Below are positions 25,357 to 33,575 of a stretch of 64,000 bases of DNA, one piece after another. This DNA is from Salinisphaera hydrothermalis (GTDB lineage Bacteria > Pseudomonadota > Gammaproteobacteria > Nevskiales > Salinisphaeraceae): assembly GCF_040361195.1 (NCBI RefSeq), contig NZ_APNE01000016.1; one strand, given 5' to 3'. The stretch's first letter is position 1. Each line of letters starts with the position of its first letter. The notes below the pieces were generated by a model. That model was not told the origin of the DNA, made no database searches, and saw only the letters and a program-made list of their open reading frames with translations. Made by a program: the position numbers and the translations under genes.

Positions 25357-26844
25357 TCAGCGCCGCCAGAATGCCGGGGTGAGAATCACCAGCAGCGTGA
25401 ACACTTCCAGGCGCCCGAGCAACATGGACATGCATAGCACCCACTTGGCGAGTTTGGGAATGCCGGCCATGTTGGAGGCGACCGCGCCCAGCCCTGGGCC
25501 CACGTTGTTGATTGTCGCGGCCACGGCCGAGAACGAGGTCAGCTCGTTGAGTCCGGTCGACAGCAGGATGAGAAACATCACCGCGAATACGGTCACATAG
25601 ACCGAAAAGAAGCCCCAGACCGCATGCACCACCCGATCGGGGATGACCTTGCCGCCCATCTTGATGGGGATTTCGGCGTTGGGATGCACCAGGCGGCTGA
25701 TCTCGCGCGTGCCCTGCTTGGCCAACAGGATGAAGCGGACGACTTTCATCCCGCCAGTGGTCGATCCGGCACAGCCGCCGATGAAACTGCCGAGCAGCAG
25801 AAACATGGGCAGGAAGCTCGGCCAGATGGTGTAGTCCGTGGTCGTGAAGCCGGTTGTGGTGCCGATCGATAAGACCTGGAACAAAGCCTTGATGACGGCG
25901 TCGGGGGCATCGACGTAGGTGCCCGAGGCCAGCAGGACGATCGTGGTCACGGCGGTGGCGGCCACGACCATGATCAGGAATGTGCGGGTTTCCGAGTCGC
26001 GCCAGTAGTTCAACGGGTTGGCACTGCGCCAGACCGAGAAATGCATGCCGAAGCTGATAGCGCCGATCAGCATCGACACGATCGCGGCCAGCTCGATAAC
26101 CGGGCTGTCGTGATAGCCCAGCGAAAGATCGTGGTTGGAAAAACCGCCGGTGGCGATGGCCGAGAAGGCATCGCTGATCGCATCGAACGGCGTCGTACCG
26201 GCGGCCCAGAACAGCAATGCACAAAACGCCGTGAGCGAGACGTACAGATACCAGAGCGCTTTGGCCGTCTCGCGAATGCGCGGGGTGAGTTTGGAATCCT
26301 TGATCGGGCCCGGCGTTTCCGCGCGATACAGCTGCATACCGCCTACGCCCAGCATCGGTAGTACGGCGACCGCCAGCACGATGATGCCCATGCCGCCCAT
26401 CCAGTGCAGCAGTACGCGCCAGAACAGAATGGCGTGGGGCAGGGTGTCGAGCCCGGTGAGTACGGTGGCCCCGGTCGTGGTCAGCCCCGACACCGATTCG
26501 AAGGTCGCGTCGGTAAAGCTCATGTCGGGGCGGGTGGCCAGCCACAGCGGGATGGCGCCGAACAGGCTCAGCACCATCCAGAACAACACGACCACCAGGA
26601 AGCCGTCGCGGATCTTGAGTTCACGCTGGACGTGGCGAGTCGGCAGCCACGCGGCCAGGCCGGTCGCCAGCGTGATGAAAAAGCCGATGATGAAGGCTTC
26701 CATCTCGCCGTCGCCGTAGATTAACGCGACCACCACCGGCGCCAGCATCGACACCGAGAAGATCATCAACAGCAGGCCGAGCACCCGCTGTACGACGGCA
26801 TAGTAATAATTCAGGCGGCCCCGGACGATTGCAGACAACGACAT
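25357..26844 (-). CDS. trkH: Trk potassium uptake system membrane subunit TrkH
   Basis: Potassium-translocating subunit in the inner membrane. The 495 residues contain four membrane-P-loop-membrane units; selectivity-filter glycines are visible in ESVSGLTTTGATVL, AIATGGFSNHDL, GTTTGFTTTDY and VGPGLGAVA. The protein is very hydrophobic throughout. Start and stop of trkA/trkH overlap by one base (TGATG), so the regulator TrkA is made first and the pore follows. Confidence 0.95.
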   Translation of the reverse strand: MSLSAIVRGRLNYYYAVVQRVLGLLLMIFSVSMLAPVVVALIYGDGEMEAFIIGFFITLATGLAAWLPTRHVQRELKIRDGFLVVVLFWMVLSLFGAIPLWLATRPDMSFTDATFESVSGLTTTGATVLTGLDTLPHAILFWRVLLHWMGGMGIIVLAVAVLPMLGVGGMQLYRAETPGPIKDSKLTPRIRETAKALWYLYVSLTAFCALLFWAAGTTPFDAISDAFSAIATGGFSNHDLSLGYHDSPVIELAAIVSMLIGAISFGMHFSVWRSANPLNYWRDSETRTFLIMVVAATAVTTIVLLASGTYVDAPDAVIKALFQVLSIGTTTGFTTTDYTIWPSFLPMFLLLGSFIGGCAGSTTGGMKVVRFILLAKQGTREISRLVHPNAEIPIKMGGKVIPDRVVHAVWGFFSVYVTVFAVMFLILLSTGLNELTSFSAVAATINNVGPGLGAVASNMAGIPKLAKWVLCMSMLLGRLEVFTLLVILTPAFWRR

Positions 26845-28223
26845 CAGACGTACGACACGCCAACCTGGAAGAGTTGTTCGACCTCGGCCGTGTATTTCTT
26901 GTCGATGATGAAGATCATCACGTGATCGCCGGACTCGATCACCGTGTCGTGATGCGCGATCAGCACATCGTCGCCACGGGCGATGGCGCCGATCGAGGCG
27001 CCGGGGGGGAGCTTGATTTCGTCGATGCGACGGCCGACCACGCGAGAATTCGAGCGCTCGCCATGGGCGATCGCCTCGATGGCCTCGGCCGCGCCGCGGC
27101 GCAGCGTATGGGCGCGTACCACGTCGCCGCGCCGCACATGGGCCAGCAGCGCCGAAATCGTCGACTGCTTGGGCGAGATGGCGATATCGATCTGGGTGCC
27201 GGACGATTCGATCAGATCAACGTAGGCCAGCCGGTTGATCAAAGACATCGCCTTGCGCGCGCCCAGACGCTTGGCCAGCATCGCCGACAAAATGTTGGCT
27301 TCATCGTCGTCGGTCACCGAGCAGAACACATCGACCGATTCGATGTTCTCCTCGCGCAACAGCGCCTCGTTGGCGGCGTCGCCCTTGAGCACGATCGATC
27401 GGTTCACGCGTTCGGACAGCCAGCCGGCGCGCTCGGGATTATGCTCGATCACCTTGACCTGGCACTGGTTTTCCAGCGCCAGCGCCAGACGGGTACCGAT
27501 ATTGCCGCCGCCGGCCAGCATCACACGTTTGACCGGCCGGTCGATCTTGCGCAGCTCGCCGATCACTTGCTTGATGTCGCGGCGCGCGGCGACGAAAAAC
27601 ACCTCGTCGTCGGCCTCGACGATGGTGTCGCCCTGCGGAATCAGCGGTTTGCCGCGGCGATAGATCGCAACGACGCGAGTATCGACGTTCGGGATGTGCT
27701 GGCGCAGCGCGCGCAGTTCGTTGCCGACCAGGGGGCCGCCGTAATAGGCCTTCACGCCGACGACCTGCACCCGGCCCTCGGCGAAATCGACCACCTGCAA
27801 GGCGCCGGGATACTGAATCAGGCGCTTGATGTAGTCGGTGACGAGCTGTTCCGGGCTGATCGACATGTCGATCGGGATGGCGTCCTGATGGAACAGCCGC
27901 TCCTCGACCAGATACTCGGCGGACCGAATGCGCGCAATCTTGGTCGGGGTATGAAAAAGCGTATAGGCGATCTGGCAGGCGACCATGTTGATTTCGTCGA
28001 CCGCGGTCACCGCGATGATCATGTCCGCGTCGTTGGCGCCGGCATCGCGCAACACGGCCGGATGCGCGGCATAGCCGTGTACGGCCCGGATATCGAGCCG
28101 GTCCTGCAGTGGTCGCAGCAATGATTCGTTGGTATCGACGACCGTGACGTCGTTCGATTCATGGGCGAGATTTTCGGCCAGCGTCGCGCCGACTTCGCCC
28201 GCCCCCAGGATGATGATCTTCAT
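26844..28223 (-). CDS. trkA: Trk potassium uptake regulator TrkA
   Basis: Cytoplasmic NAD/ATP-binding regulator of TrkH. The 459 residues equal the two-module gammaproteobacterial form: MKIIILGAGEVGATLAENL starts the first RCK-N Rossmann domain, followed by RCK-C; the second module starts RVMLAGGGNIGTRLALALE. The frame is open further upstream but the ATG at 28223 gives the E. coli start. In many relatives trkA follows rsmB directly; here rsmB is 8-9 kb away and in opposite orientation. Confidence 0.95.
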   Translation of the reverse strand: MKIIILGAGEVGATLAENLAHESNDVTVVDTNESLLRPLQDRLDIRAVHGYAAHPAVLRDAGANDADMIIAVTAVDEINMVACQIAYTLFHTPTKIARIRSAEYLVEERLFHQDAIPIDMSISPEQLVTDYIKRLIQYPGALQVVDFAEGRVQVVGVKAYYGGPLVGNELRALRQHIPNVDTRVVAIYRRGKPLIPQGDTIVEADDEVFFVAARRDIKQVIGELRKIDRPVKRVMLAGGGNIGTRLALALENQCQVKVIEHNPERAGWLSERVNRSIVLKGDAANEALLREENIESVDVFCSVTDDDEANILSAMLAKRLGARKAMSLINRLAYVDLIESSGTQIDIAISPKQSTISALLAHVRRGDVVRAHTLRRGAAEAIEAIAHGERSNSRVVGRRIDEIKLPPGASIGAIARGDDVLIAHHDTVIESGDHVMIFIIDKKYTAEVEQLFQVGVSYV

Positions 28224-28350
28224 GCGCGGCAACAGTAGATCGCGCCCGCATGCGTTGCAATAGTGACGTCCTGCGAAGTTGCCCGGTCGCTGGGTTGTCT
28301 CGTCTGCGAACGGTAGGATACGGGCCCATGCCATCACAACGGAGTTCGCC
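28224..28350. promoter_or_regulatory. Divergent region trkA-trkH / hisI-hisE-tatABC
   Basis: A 127-base gap separating two divergent groups. It would be the right junction of the proposed inversion. TAGGAT at 28315-28320 is a possible -10 box for hisI. No repeat end is recognisable. Confidence 0.35.
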
Positions 28351-28758
28351 ATGAGTTCGAGCGAGGCCATAGATTGGCTCGCGGCCGTCGATTGGGACGA
28401 TCGGGGGCTGGTGCCGGTGATTACGCAGTCCGTGGAGACCGGGCGCGTGTTGACTCTGGCCTGGATGAATCGGGAATCGCTCGCGGCCACGGTGGAATCC
28501 GGGTACGCCACCTACTGGTCGCGTTCGCGCGCGACGTTATGGCGCAAGGGCGAGACCTCCGGCAATCTTCAGCGTATTGTCGAAATCGCGCTCGACTGCG
28601 ACAACGATGCGCTGTTGTTGCGCGTTGAGCAGATTGGTGGCGTCGCCTGCCACACCGGGCGCGAATCCTGTTTCTTCCAGATACTGGACGGCGATACCTG
28701 GGTCACCCGGGATCCCGTGCTCAAGGATCCCCAGCGAATGTATGGTCTGCATGAGTAA
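28351..28758 (+). CDS. hisI: Phosphoribosyl-AMP cyclohydrolase HisI
   Basis: Opens the purine ring of phosphoribosyl-AMP in histidine synthesis. The 135 residues are the monofunctional form: VPVITQSVETGRVLTLAWMN, TYWSRSRATLWRKGETSGN, LDCDNDALLL with the metal Asp residues, and CHTGRESCFF with the zinc Cys. The ATG at 28351 has GGAG about 8 bases upstream. hisE overlaps its end by 8 bases. Confidence 0.95.
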   Translation: MSSSEAIDWLAAVDWDDRGLVPVITQSVETGRVLTLAWMNRESLAATVESGYATYWSRSRATLWRKGETSGNLQRIVEIALDCDNDALLLRVEQIGGVACHTGRESCFFQILDGDTWVTRDPVLKDPQRMYGLHE

Positions 28759-29119
28759 ATCAGCCCCGAATTCAGCCCCGGCCGACAGCGACGTTTTCAC
28801 CGCGCTGGATGCCGCCTTGGCCAAACGTCGAATGTCTGATCCCGCGCATAGTTACACCGCCTCGCTGTATGCTGGTGGTGTGGCCGCGATCAGCGAGAAG
28901 ATCGACGAGGAAGCGGCCGAGGTCATAGAGGCCGCCCGCGGTGACGACGATTCGCATGTCGTGCACGAAGTGGCCGACCTATGGTTTCACTGCATGGTTC
29001 TGCTCCAGTCGAGAGGGCTGGATTCCACGGCGGTACGCGATGAATTGGCCCGGCGTTTCGGCGTATCAGGGCACGAGGAGAAAGCCGCCCGTGGAGGACA
29101 CGGCGGGGACAACGCCTAA
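28751..29119 (+). CDS. hisE: Phosphoribosyl-ATP pyrophosphatase HisE
   Basis: Hydrolyses phosphoribosyl-ATP, the step before HisI. A MazG-fold helical protein of 122 residues with KIDEEAAEVIEAARGDD and HVVHEVADLWFHCMVLL, which carry the metal-binding acidic residues. The start at 28751 lies inside the end of hisI; another in-frame ATG at 28742 is possible. tatA follows 15 bases later, the usual hisIE-tat arrangement. Confidence 0.93.
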   Translation: MSKSAPNSAPADSDVFTALDAALAKRRMSDPAHSYTASLYAGGVAAISEKIDEEAAEVIEAARGDDDSHVVHEVADLWFHCMVLLQSRGLDSTAVRDELARRFGVSGHEEKAARGGHGGDNA

Positions 29120-29134
29120 CACGAAGAGGTTTAT

Positions 29135-29410
29135 ATGCTTTCCGGTATCAGTATTTGGCAGCTGCTCATCCTTCTGGTCATTGTGCTGCTCGTCTTCGGC
29201 TCGAAGCGGCTGCGCAATCTCGGACCGGATCTCGGCTCCGCGCTCAAGGGCTTCCGTTCCGCGATGAAGGACGACGACGACAGCAAGAGCGACGACAAGC
29301 ACGATCCGAAGGTCGTGGATCACGCCAAGCGTGAAGACGGATCGAGCCACGGCGAACACCGTAGTCACGACACCGGTGCCGATAACGACACCGCCGGCCG
29401 TCGCGACTAA
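29135..29410 (+). CDS. tatA: Twin-arginine translocase subunit TatA
   Basis: Pore-forming subunit of the Tat export system. The 91 residues have one N-terminal membrane helix (SIWQLLILLVIVLLVFG), the hinge FGSKRLRNLG, an amphipathic helix (DLGSALKGFRSAM) and a strongly charged Asp/Lys/His tail. GAAGAGG lies at 29123-29129. It heads tatA-tatB-tatC. Confidence 0.95.
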   Translation: MLSGISIWQLLILLVIVLLVFGSKRLRNLGPDLGSALKGFRSAMKDDDDSKSDDKHDPKVVDHAKREDGSSHGEHRSHDTGADNDTAGRRD

Positions 29411-29422
29411 AGCGAGTACGCC

Positions 29423-29860
29423 ATGTTCGACATCGGTTTCTGGGAACTGGCGGTTCTCGGCGTAATCGGGCTGATCGTGCTCGGTCCCGAGCGTTTGCCG
29501 GTGGTCGCCCGCACGCTCGGTCGCTGGGCCGGGCGCGCCCGACATTATGTCAACGCCTTGACGACAGAGCTCGAAAACGAGATTGCCGCCGAGGATATTC
29601 GCAAGGACGTGCGGCGCGCGCGCGAGCAGATCGAGTCCGAGACGCGGGAGTTTCGCGAGAGCACGGAACAGGCCGTCAGCCCGTTGATGGAGCCGATCGA
29701 GGGCGAAAGTGAACGGGCCGCGTCCGCCGGCCCGGGCGACAGCGAAGGCGCACCGAGGGCGGCCAGCGAGTCCGATTCGATCGCCGCATCCGAGGCCCTC
29801 GATTCGAGCGCCGAGTCCGGCGCGCCGACAACGCATAGAAACGACGAGAATCGCCCGTGA
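29423..29860 (+). CDS. tatB: Twin-arginine translocase subunit TatB
   Basis: Substrate-receptor partner of TatC. The 145 residues start MFDIGFWELAVLGVIGLIVL, with the conserved Glu in the membrane helix and the GPERLP hinge, followed by a long amphipathic region and an acidic, Ala/Ser-rich C-terminus that is probably disordered. The stop overlaps the GTG start of tatC by 4 bases. Confidence 0.94.
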   Translation: MFDIGFWELAVLGVIGLIVLGPERLPVVARTLGRWAGRARHYVNALTTELENEIAAEDIRKDVRRAREQIESETREFRESTEQAVSPLMEPIEGESERAASAGPGDSEGAPRAASESDSIAASEALDSSAESGAPTTHRNDENRP

Positions 29861-30615
29861 GCGACAAAGAAATCGACGACAACGAACAGCCCTTGATGGC
29901 GCACCTGCTCGAGTTGCGTACCCGGGTGATACGTATCGCACTCGGCATCGTTGTCGTTTTTCTGCCCTGTTTCTATTTCTCGCGTTCGCTGTTCACCTAC
30001 TTGTCCGGCCCGTTGCTCGTACACATGCCGAATCATTCCAGCCTTATCGCGACTGGGGTGACGGCGCCATTTCTGGTGCCGATGAAGCTCTCGCTCATGG
30101 TCGCGTTCGCGGTCTCGCTGCCGTGGACGCTGTATCAGGTGTGGATGTTCATCGCGCCCGGTCTGTATATGGCCGAACGTCGGCTGGTGACGCCTCTTCT
30201 GGTGTCCAGCACGCTGCTGTTCTATCTCGGCATGACGTTCGCTTATTACGTCATCTTCCCGATCGTGTTCGGCTTCTTTGTCTCGGTGGCGCCGGCCGGC
30301 GTGACGGTGATGACCGACATCTCGAACTACCTGGACTTCGTCCTGAAAATGTTCATGGCCTTCGGTATTGCGTTCGAGCTACCGGTGGCAATCTTCCTGA
30401 TCGTTTGGGCCGGGTTCGTGACGCCGAAGCAGCTGGGCAGCTATCGGCCGTATGTGCTGGTCGCTGCGTTCGCTGCCGGTATGCTGCTGACGCCGCCGGA
30501 CGTCATTTCGCAGACCCTGTTGGCGGTGCCGATTTACCTGCTCTATGAAGTCGGGCTGTTCACGGCGCGGATGTTTGCGCCCGGGGCGCGAGAGCGAGAA
30601 CAGGAATCCAGCTGA
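29857..30615 (+). CDS. tatC: Twin-arginine translocase subunit TatC
   Basis: Six-helix inner-membrane receptor for twin-arginine signal peptides. The 252 residues show the N-terminal PLMAHLLELRTRVIRIAL motif with the conserved Glu, ERRLVTPLLVSSTLLFYLG, and helices through to ISQTLLAVPIYLLYEVGLF. The start is GTG, coupled to tatB. A MITE-like element begins 25 bases after the stop. Confidence 0.95.
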   Translation: MSDKEIDDNEQPLMAHLLELRTRVIRIALGIVVVFLPCFYFSRSLFTYLSGPLLVHMPNHSSLIATGVTAPFLVPMKLSLMVAFAVSLPWTLYQVWMFIAPGLYMAERRLVTPLLVSSTLLFYLGMTFAYYVIFPIVFGFFVSVAPAGVTVMTDISNYLDFVLKMFMAFGIAFELPVAIFLIVWAGFVTPKQLGSYRPYVLVAAFAAGMLLTPPDVISQTLLAVPIYLLYEVGLFTARMFAPGAREREQESS

Positions 30616-30640
30616 CGGATGCTCGTTGCGGACGCTTCGG

Positions 30641-30920
30641 TTAGGGCCTGTTAACCCTTCCGCGTGCGCCGCGCCGGCGATCATTTTTTGCAAGAGCAAG
30701 GCATAGGTCGCGTACCGCAGTCATTCTGCCGTAGCGAACGACAATGCCGGATTGCGGAAAAATGACCGCCGTCCGGTCGGGTTGCGCCCAAAAACCGGCC
30801 ATGCGGCGTTGCACGGCTTGACCTTGGAATGACCAAGGCCGGCGCCATGCGCCTTGCCTGGCCGGTTTTTGGGCGGCAACGCGGTCACGGGGTCAAGGGC
30901 GAAGTGTTAACAGGCCCTAA
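30641..30920. mobile_element. MITE-like element with perfect 15-bp terminal inverted repeats
   Basis: The left end TTAGGGCCTGTTAAC (30641-30655) is the exact reverse complement of the right end GTTAACAGGCCCTAA (30906-30920); the match extends to 19 of 20 bases. TA at both tips could be a TA target duplication, as made by IS630/Tc1-type transposases. Inside are two large hairpins: GGCGATCATTTTTTGCAA (30676-30693) pairs imperfectly with 30752-30770, and CCCAAAAACCGGCC (30787-30800) pairs perfectly with 30860-30873. There is no transposase gene, so it would be non-autonomous. Ends resemble those at 13242, 44603 and 53979. Confidence 0.8.
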
Positions 30921-30985
30921 TTCAGTCTTAATTCATTGGCTGCGCGTAGGTTCGGGGTGTTTCTTACAACCAAGTAGGACACCCT

Positions 30986-31729
30986 ATGTTCAAGAAAACC
31001 GCTATTGCTTTGGGTCTGGCTATGGCGACCGGCGCAGCGTTTGCCGGTTCCGGCATGAGTGCGTCCGGCCAAGCCGGCGCGACGGCTGGCAATGGGCAGG
31101 CGAAAATGTCCACAAGTGGTTCGTTGACGGCCGAGTTTCACAAGCTCGATACCAATAACGATGGTGTGCTGAGCCCCAGCGAAGCCCAGGCCAACCCGCG
31201 GGTGGCCAAACTCTACGACTCGATGGACACCAACGCGTCGATCAAGACCGATCCGCACGCCAAGAAAGGTGATGAAAGCGCGGGCGGCATTACGCTCAAT
31301 CAGTTCAAGGCGGGCATGCAGGCCGCGAGCCGCGGCGCCGTGGGCCCGGCCGTATCGGGCGGCGAAACGTACACCGTGATGAAAAACGGCAGTAAGCGCG
31401 TGATATCGAACTCCGCGCAGAAGGCCGGCAATGCGATGCAGCGCACGCAGCAAGACATGCGTTCGGCCGGCCAGTCGATGCGCAACTCGGCATCGCAGAT
31501 GAGCCAGAGCGCGCATGATCGTATGTCCGGTATGCAGAACAACATGCAGAATCAGGCCTCGCAGACGCAGCACAACATGCAAAGTCAGGCCGATCGCATG
31601 CGTAACAATGCATCGCAGACGATGCAGCGGGGCGACAACACGATGTCCGCCGGCGGCGTCATGAAGGCCAATGGCTCGATGCAGACGCAGACGCAGATGT
31701 CGTCGCAACCGCAGAAAAACAACCCGTAA
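30986..31729 (+). CDS. Secreted EF-hand domain protein with Gln/Met/Asn-rich tail
   Basis: A 247-residue exported protein of unknown function. A clear signal peptide (KKTAIALGLAMATGAAFAGS) is followed by one canonical EF-hand loop, LDTNNDGVLSPSEA near residues 55-68, and probably a degenerate second site around QFKAGMQAASR. The last 110 residues are low in hydrophobics and rich in Met, Gln, Asn, Ser and Ala, with recurring A/S-SQ and M-Q/R-N steps that suggest an amphipathic or disordered helical tail. The ATG has AGTAGGA upstream. It is monocistronic, between the MITE and a strong terminator. Confidence 0.75.
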   Translation: MFKKTAIALGLAMATGAAFAGSGMSASGQAGATAGNGQAKMSTSGSLTAEFHKLDTNNDGVLSPSEAQANPRVAKLYDSMDTNASIKTDPHAKKGDESAGGITLNQFKAGMQAASRGAVGPAVSGGETYTVMKNGSKRVISNSAQKAGNAMQRTQQDMRSAGQSMRNSASQMSQSAHDRMSGMQNNMQNQASQTQHNMQSQADRMRNNASQTMQRGDNTMSAGGVMKANGSMQTQTQMSSQPQKNNP

Positions 31730-31798
31730 GAGCCAGCGATCGAGGCGGGCGGCTAGCTTAATACCAGCGCCCGCGATCGACGCTGAATCGATCGGGAT

Positions 31799-31858
31799 AC
31801 CGCCCGCCCGCGCCCGACTCCGACCAGAGGAGTCGGAGTTGGCGGGCGGTTTCTTTTT
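31799..31858 (+). terminator. Rho-independent terminator of the EF-hand gene
   Basis: An outer stem ACCGCCCGCC (31799-31808) / GGCGGGCGGT (31841-31850) encloses a second stem around CGACTCC/GGAGTCG (31815-31835), followed by TTTCTTTTT. It separates the EF-hand gene from the urease locus. Confidence 0.85.
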
Positions 31859-31895
31859 GTGTAGAAGATGACGAGCCAACCCATGCCCGGAGCTC

Positions 31896-32771
31896 GTGAT
31901 CGTCTCAACCGTCGATATTCAACCGGACAGCCCTTCGCTCGAGTTCGGGTGGCGCGCGCGGCTGGACCTGACCATCGCGCGGCGTGGCGAGCGCAGCGTG
32001 GCCGTGAGACGGCGCCATGTCGGGCCGGTGTATATCCAGCGCCCGTTGTATCCCGAGCGCGACGGTACCGCTCATGTGATGCTCCTGCATCCGCCCGGGG
32101 GTGTCGTCCAGGGCGACGAGATCGTGTTCAGCGTTGTAGTCGAACCCGGCGCCCAAGCCCTGATCACCACGCCCTCGGCGGCCAAACTCTATCGCTCGCC
32201 CGATCGAGCCAGCCGACAGAGCGTGCAATTGTGTGTGGGCCGTGGCAGCAGCCTTGAATGGCTTCCGCAGGAAGCGATTGTTTTTGACGGCGCCCGTGCA
32301 CAGACGTCGCTCGATCTCGATCTGGCGGCGGACGCGCGGGCGATCGCCTGGGATGTCTGGATGCTCGGGCGGCCAGCCTCCGGCGAGTCGTTCCAGCACG
32401 GCCGCTACGACGGCCGCCTGAACGTACGCCTCGACGGACGACTGCTATGGCACGAGCGCACCGGCGTGCCCGGCGCCGGCGACGCGCCTATGCTGGACGC
32501 AACCTGGGGGATGGGCGGCGCGCGTGCGATGGGCACGCTCGTTGCTTATCGACCAGAAGGGTTCGACGAAGCCACGGTGACCGATGCTCGAAGCCTCCTT
32601 GCTGCCTACGATCTTGCCGTCGGCGTTTCGGCAGTCGATGGTTTGCTGGTGGTTCGCGTAACCGCCCATGAAGCACATGAAATACAGCCGCCGCTGCGCA
32701 ACTTATGGGTATGGTTGCGGCCTTTGGTCTACGACAAATCGGCCGTTGCGCCCCGCATTTGGGCGACTTAG
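31896..32771 (+). CDS. ureD: Urease accessory protein UreD
   Basis: Scaffold that binds apo-urease and, with UreF and UreG, delivers nickel. The 291 residues show RRHVGPVYIQRPLYPERDGT, MLLHPPGGVVQGDE, TTPSAAKLYRS and EWLPQEAIVFDGA, all hallmark UreD segments. The start is a GTG at 31896 with GGAG 6 bases upstream; nearby ATGs are in other frames. It is the first gene of the urease locus, followed by a 173-base gap before ureA. Confidence 0.92.
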   Translation: MIVSTVDIQPDSPSLEFGWRARLDLTIARRGERSVAVRRRHVGPVYIQRPLYPERDGTAHVMLLHPPGGVVQGDEIVFSVVVEPGAQALITTPSAAKLYRSPDRASRQSVQLCVGRGSSLEWLPQEAIVFDGARAQTSLDLDLAADARAIAWDVWMLGRPASGESFQHGRYDGRLNVRLDGRLLWHERTGVPGAGDAPMLDATWGMGGARAMGTLVAYRPEGFDEATVTDARSLLAAYDLAVGVSAVDGLLVVRVTAHEAHEIQPPLRNLWVWLRPLVYDKSAVAPRIWAT

Positions 32772-32944
32772 GCTCTGCTGCGCGGTTATTCCCCGCATTG
32801 AGTTATCGCCCGGCGCGTGTCGGCAGGCCGAGTATCGGCCGCCAGCGCGTGGTTTGCCGTGGCCGGCTCGCCCCGTTGTGCCGCGATTGTCAGATCAGGC
32901 GGGTTCGGAGTCTCACCGATCCGCCGCCCAACCCGGAATGCGTC

Positions 32945-33247
32945 ATGGATCTCACGCCTCGTGAAAAAGACAAGTTGCTCATCTTCTCGGCCGGGCTGCT
33001 GGCGGAGCGACGGCGTGAGCGTGGTCTGAAGCTCAACTATCCCGAAGCCATGGCATTTATCGCGTCGGCGCTGATGGAAGGCGCCCGCGAGGGGCGGTCG
33101 GTCGCCGAGATGATGGACTACGGCCGGACATTGCTCTCGCGCGACGACGTCATGGAAGGCGTGCCGGAGATGCTGACCGAGGTTCAGGTCGAGGCAACAT
33201 TCATCGACGGCACCAAGCTCGTCACCGTGCACGATCCGATTGTCTGA
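32945..33247 (+). CDS. ureA: Urease gamma subunit UreA
   Basis: Smallest structural subunit of urease (100 residues). MDLTPREKDKLLIFSAGLLA, LNYPEAMAFIASALMEGARE and the C-terminal FIDGTKLVTVHDPI are textbook UreA. The ATG is at 32945; open frame upstream is not similar. ureB begins 8 bases after its stop. The preceding 173 bases hold no gene and may carry an internal promoter. Confidence 0.97.
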   Translation: MDLTPREKDKLLIFSAGLLAERRRERGLKLNYPEAMAFIASALMEGAREGRSVAEMMDYGRTLLSRDDVMEGVPEMLTEVQVEATFIDGTKLVTVHDPIV

Positions 33248-33254
33248 GGTGGCT

Positions 33255-33575
33255 ATGATTCCAGGCGAGATATTGCCCGCCGAGGGCGAAATCGAAATCA
33301 ATGCCGGTCGCGAGCGGCGTGAGATCGAGGTTTCCAATACTGGCGATCGGCCGATTCAGGTCGGTTCCCACTATCATTTTGCCGAGACCAATCCGGCGTT
33401 GTCGTTCGATCGGGCCGCGGCTCGCGGCTGGCGACTCGATGTGCCGGCCGGGACCGCCGTGCGTTTCGAGCCGGGGGCTACGCGTCGGGTGACGCTGGTG
33501 CCGTATGTCGGCCGGCGCAGGATCTATGGCTTTCATGGCGAGGTCATGGGGCCCTTGTCGGGGGATTCGGCATGA
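33255..33575 (+). CDS. ureB: Urease beta subunit UreB
   Basis: Structural subunit of 106 residues: MIPGEILPAEGEIEINAGRE at the start, then TNTGDRPIQVGSHYHF-type sequence (here SNTGDRPIQVGSHYHFAETN) and AVRFEPGATRRVTLV. In-frame TTG (33240) and GTG (33249) exist upstream, but the ATG at 33255 has GAGG 5 bases upstream and fits the family start. The end overlaps ureC by 4 bases. Confidence 0.96.
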   Translation: MIPGEILPAEGEIEINAGRERREIEVSNTGDRPIQVGSHYHFAETNPALSFDRAAARGWRLDVPAGTAVRFEPGATRRVTLVPYVGRRRIYGFHGEVMGPLSGDSA

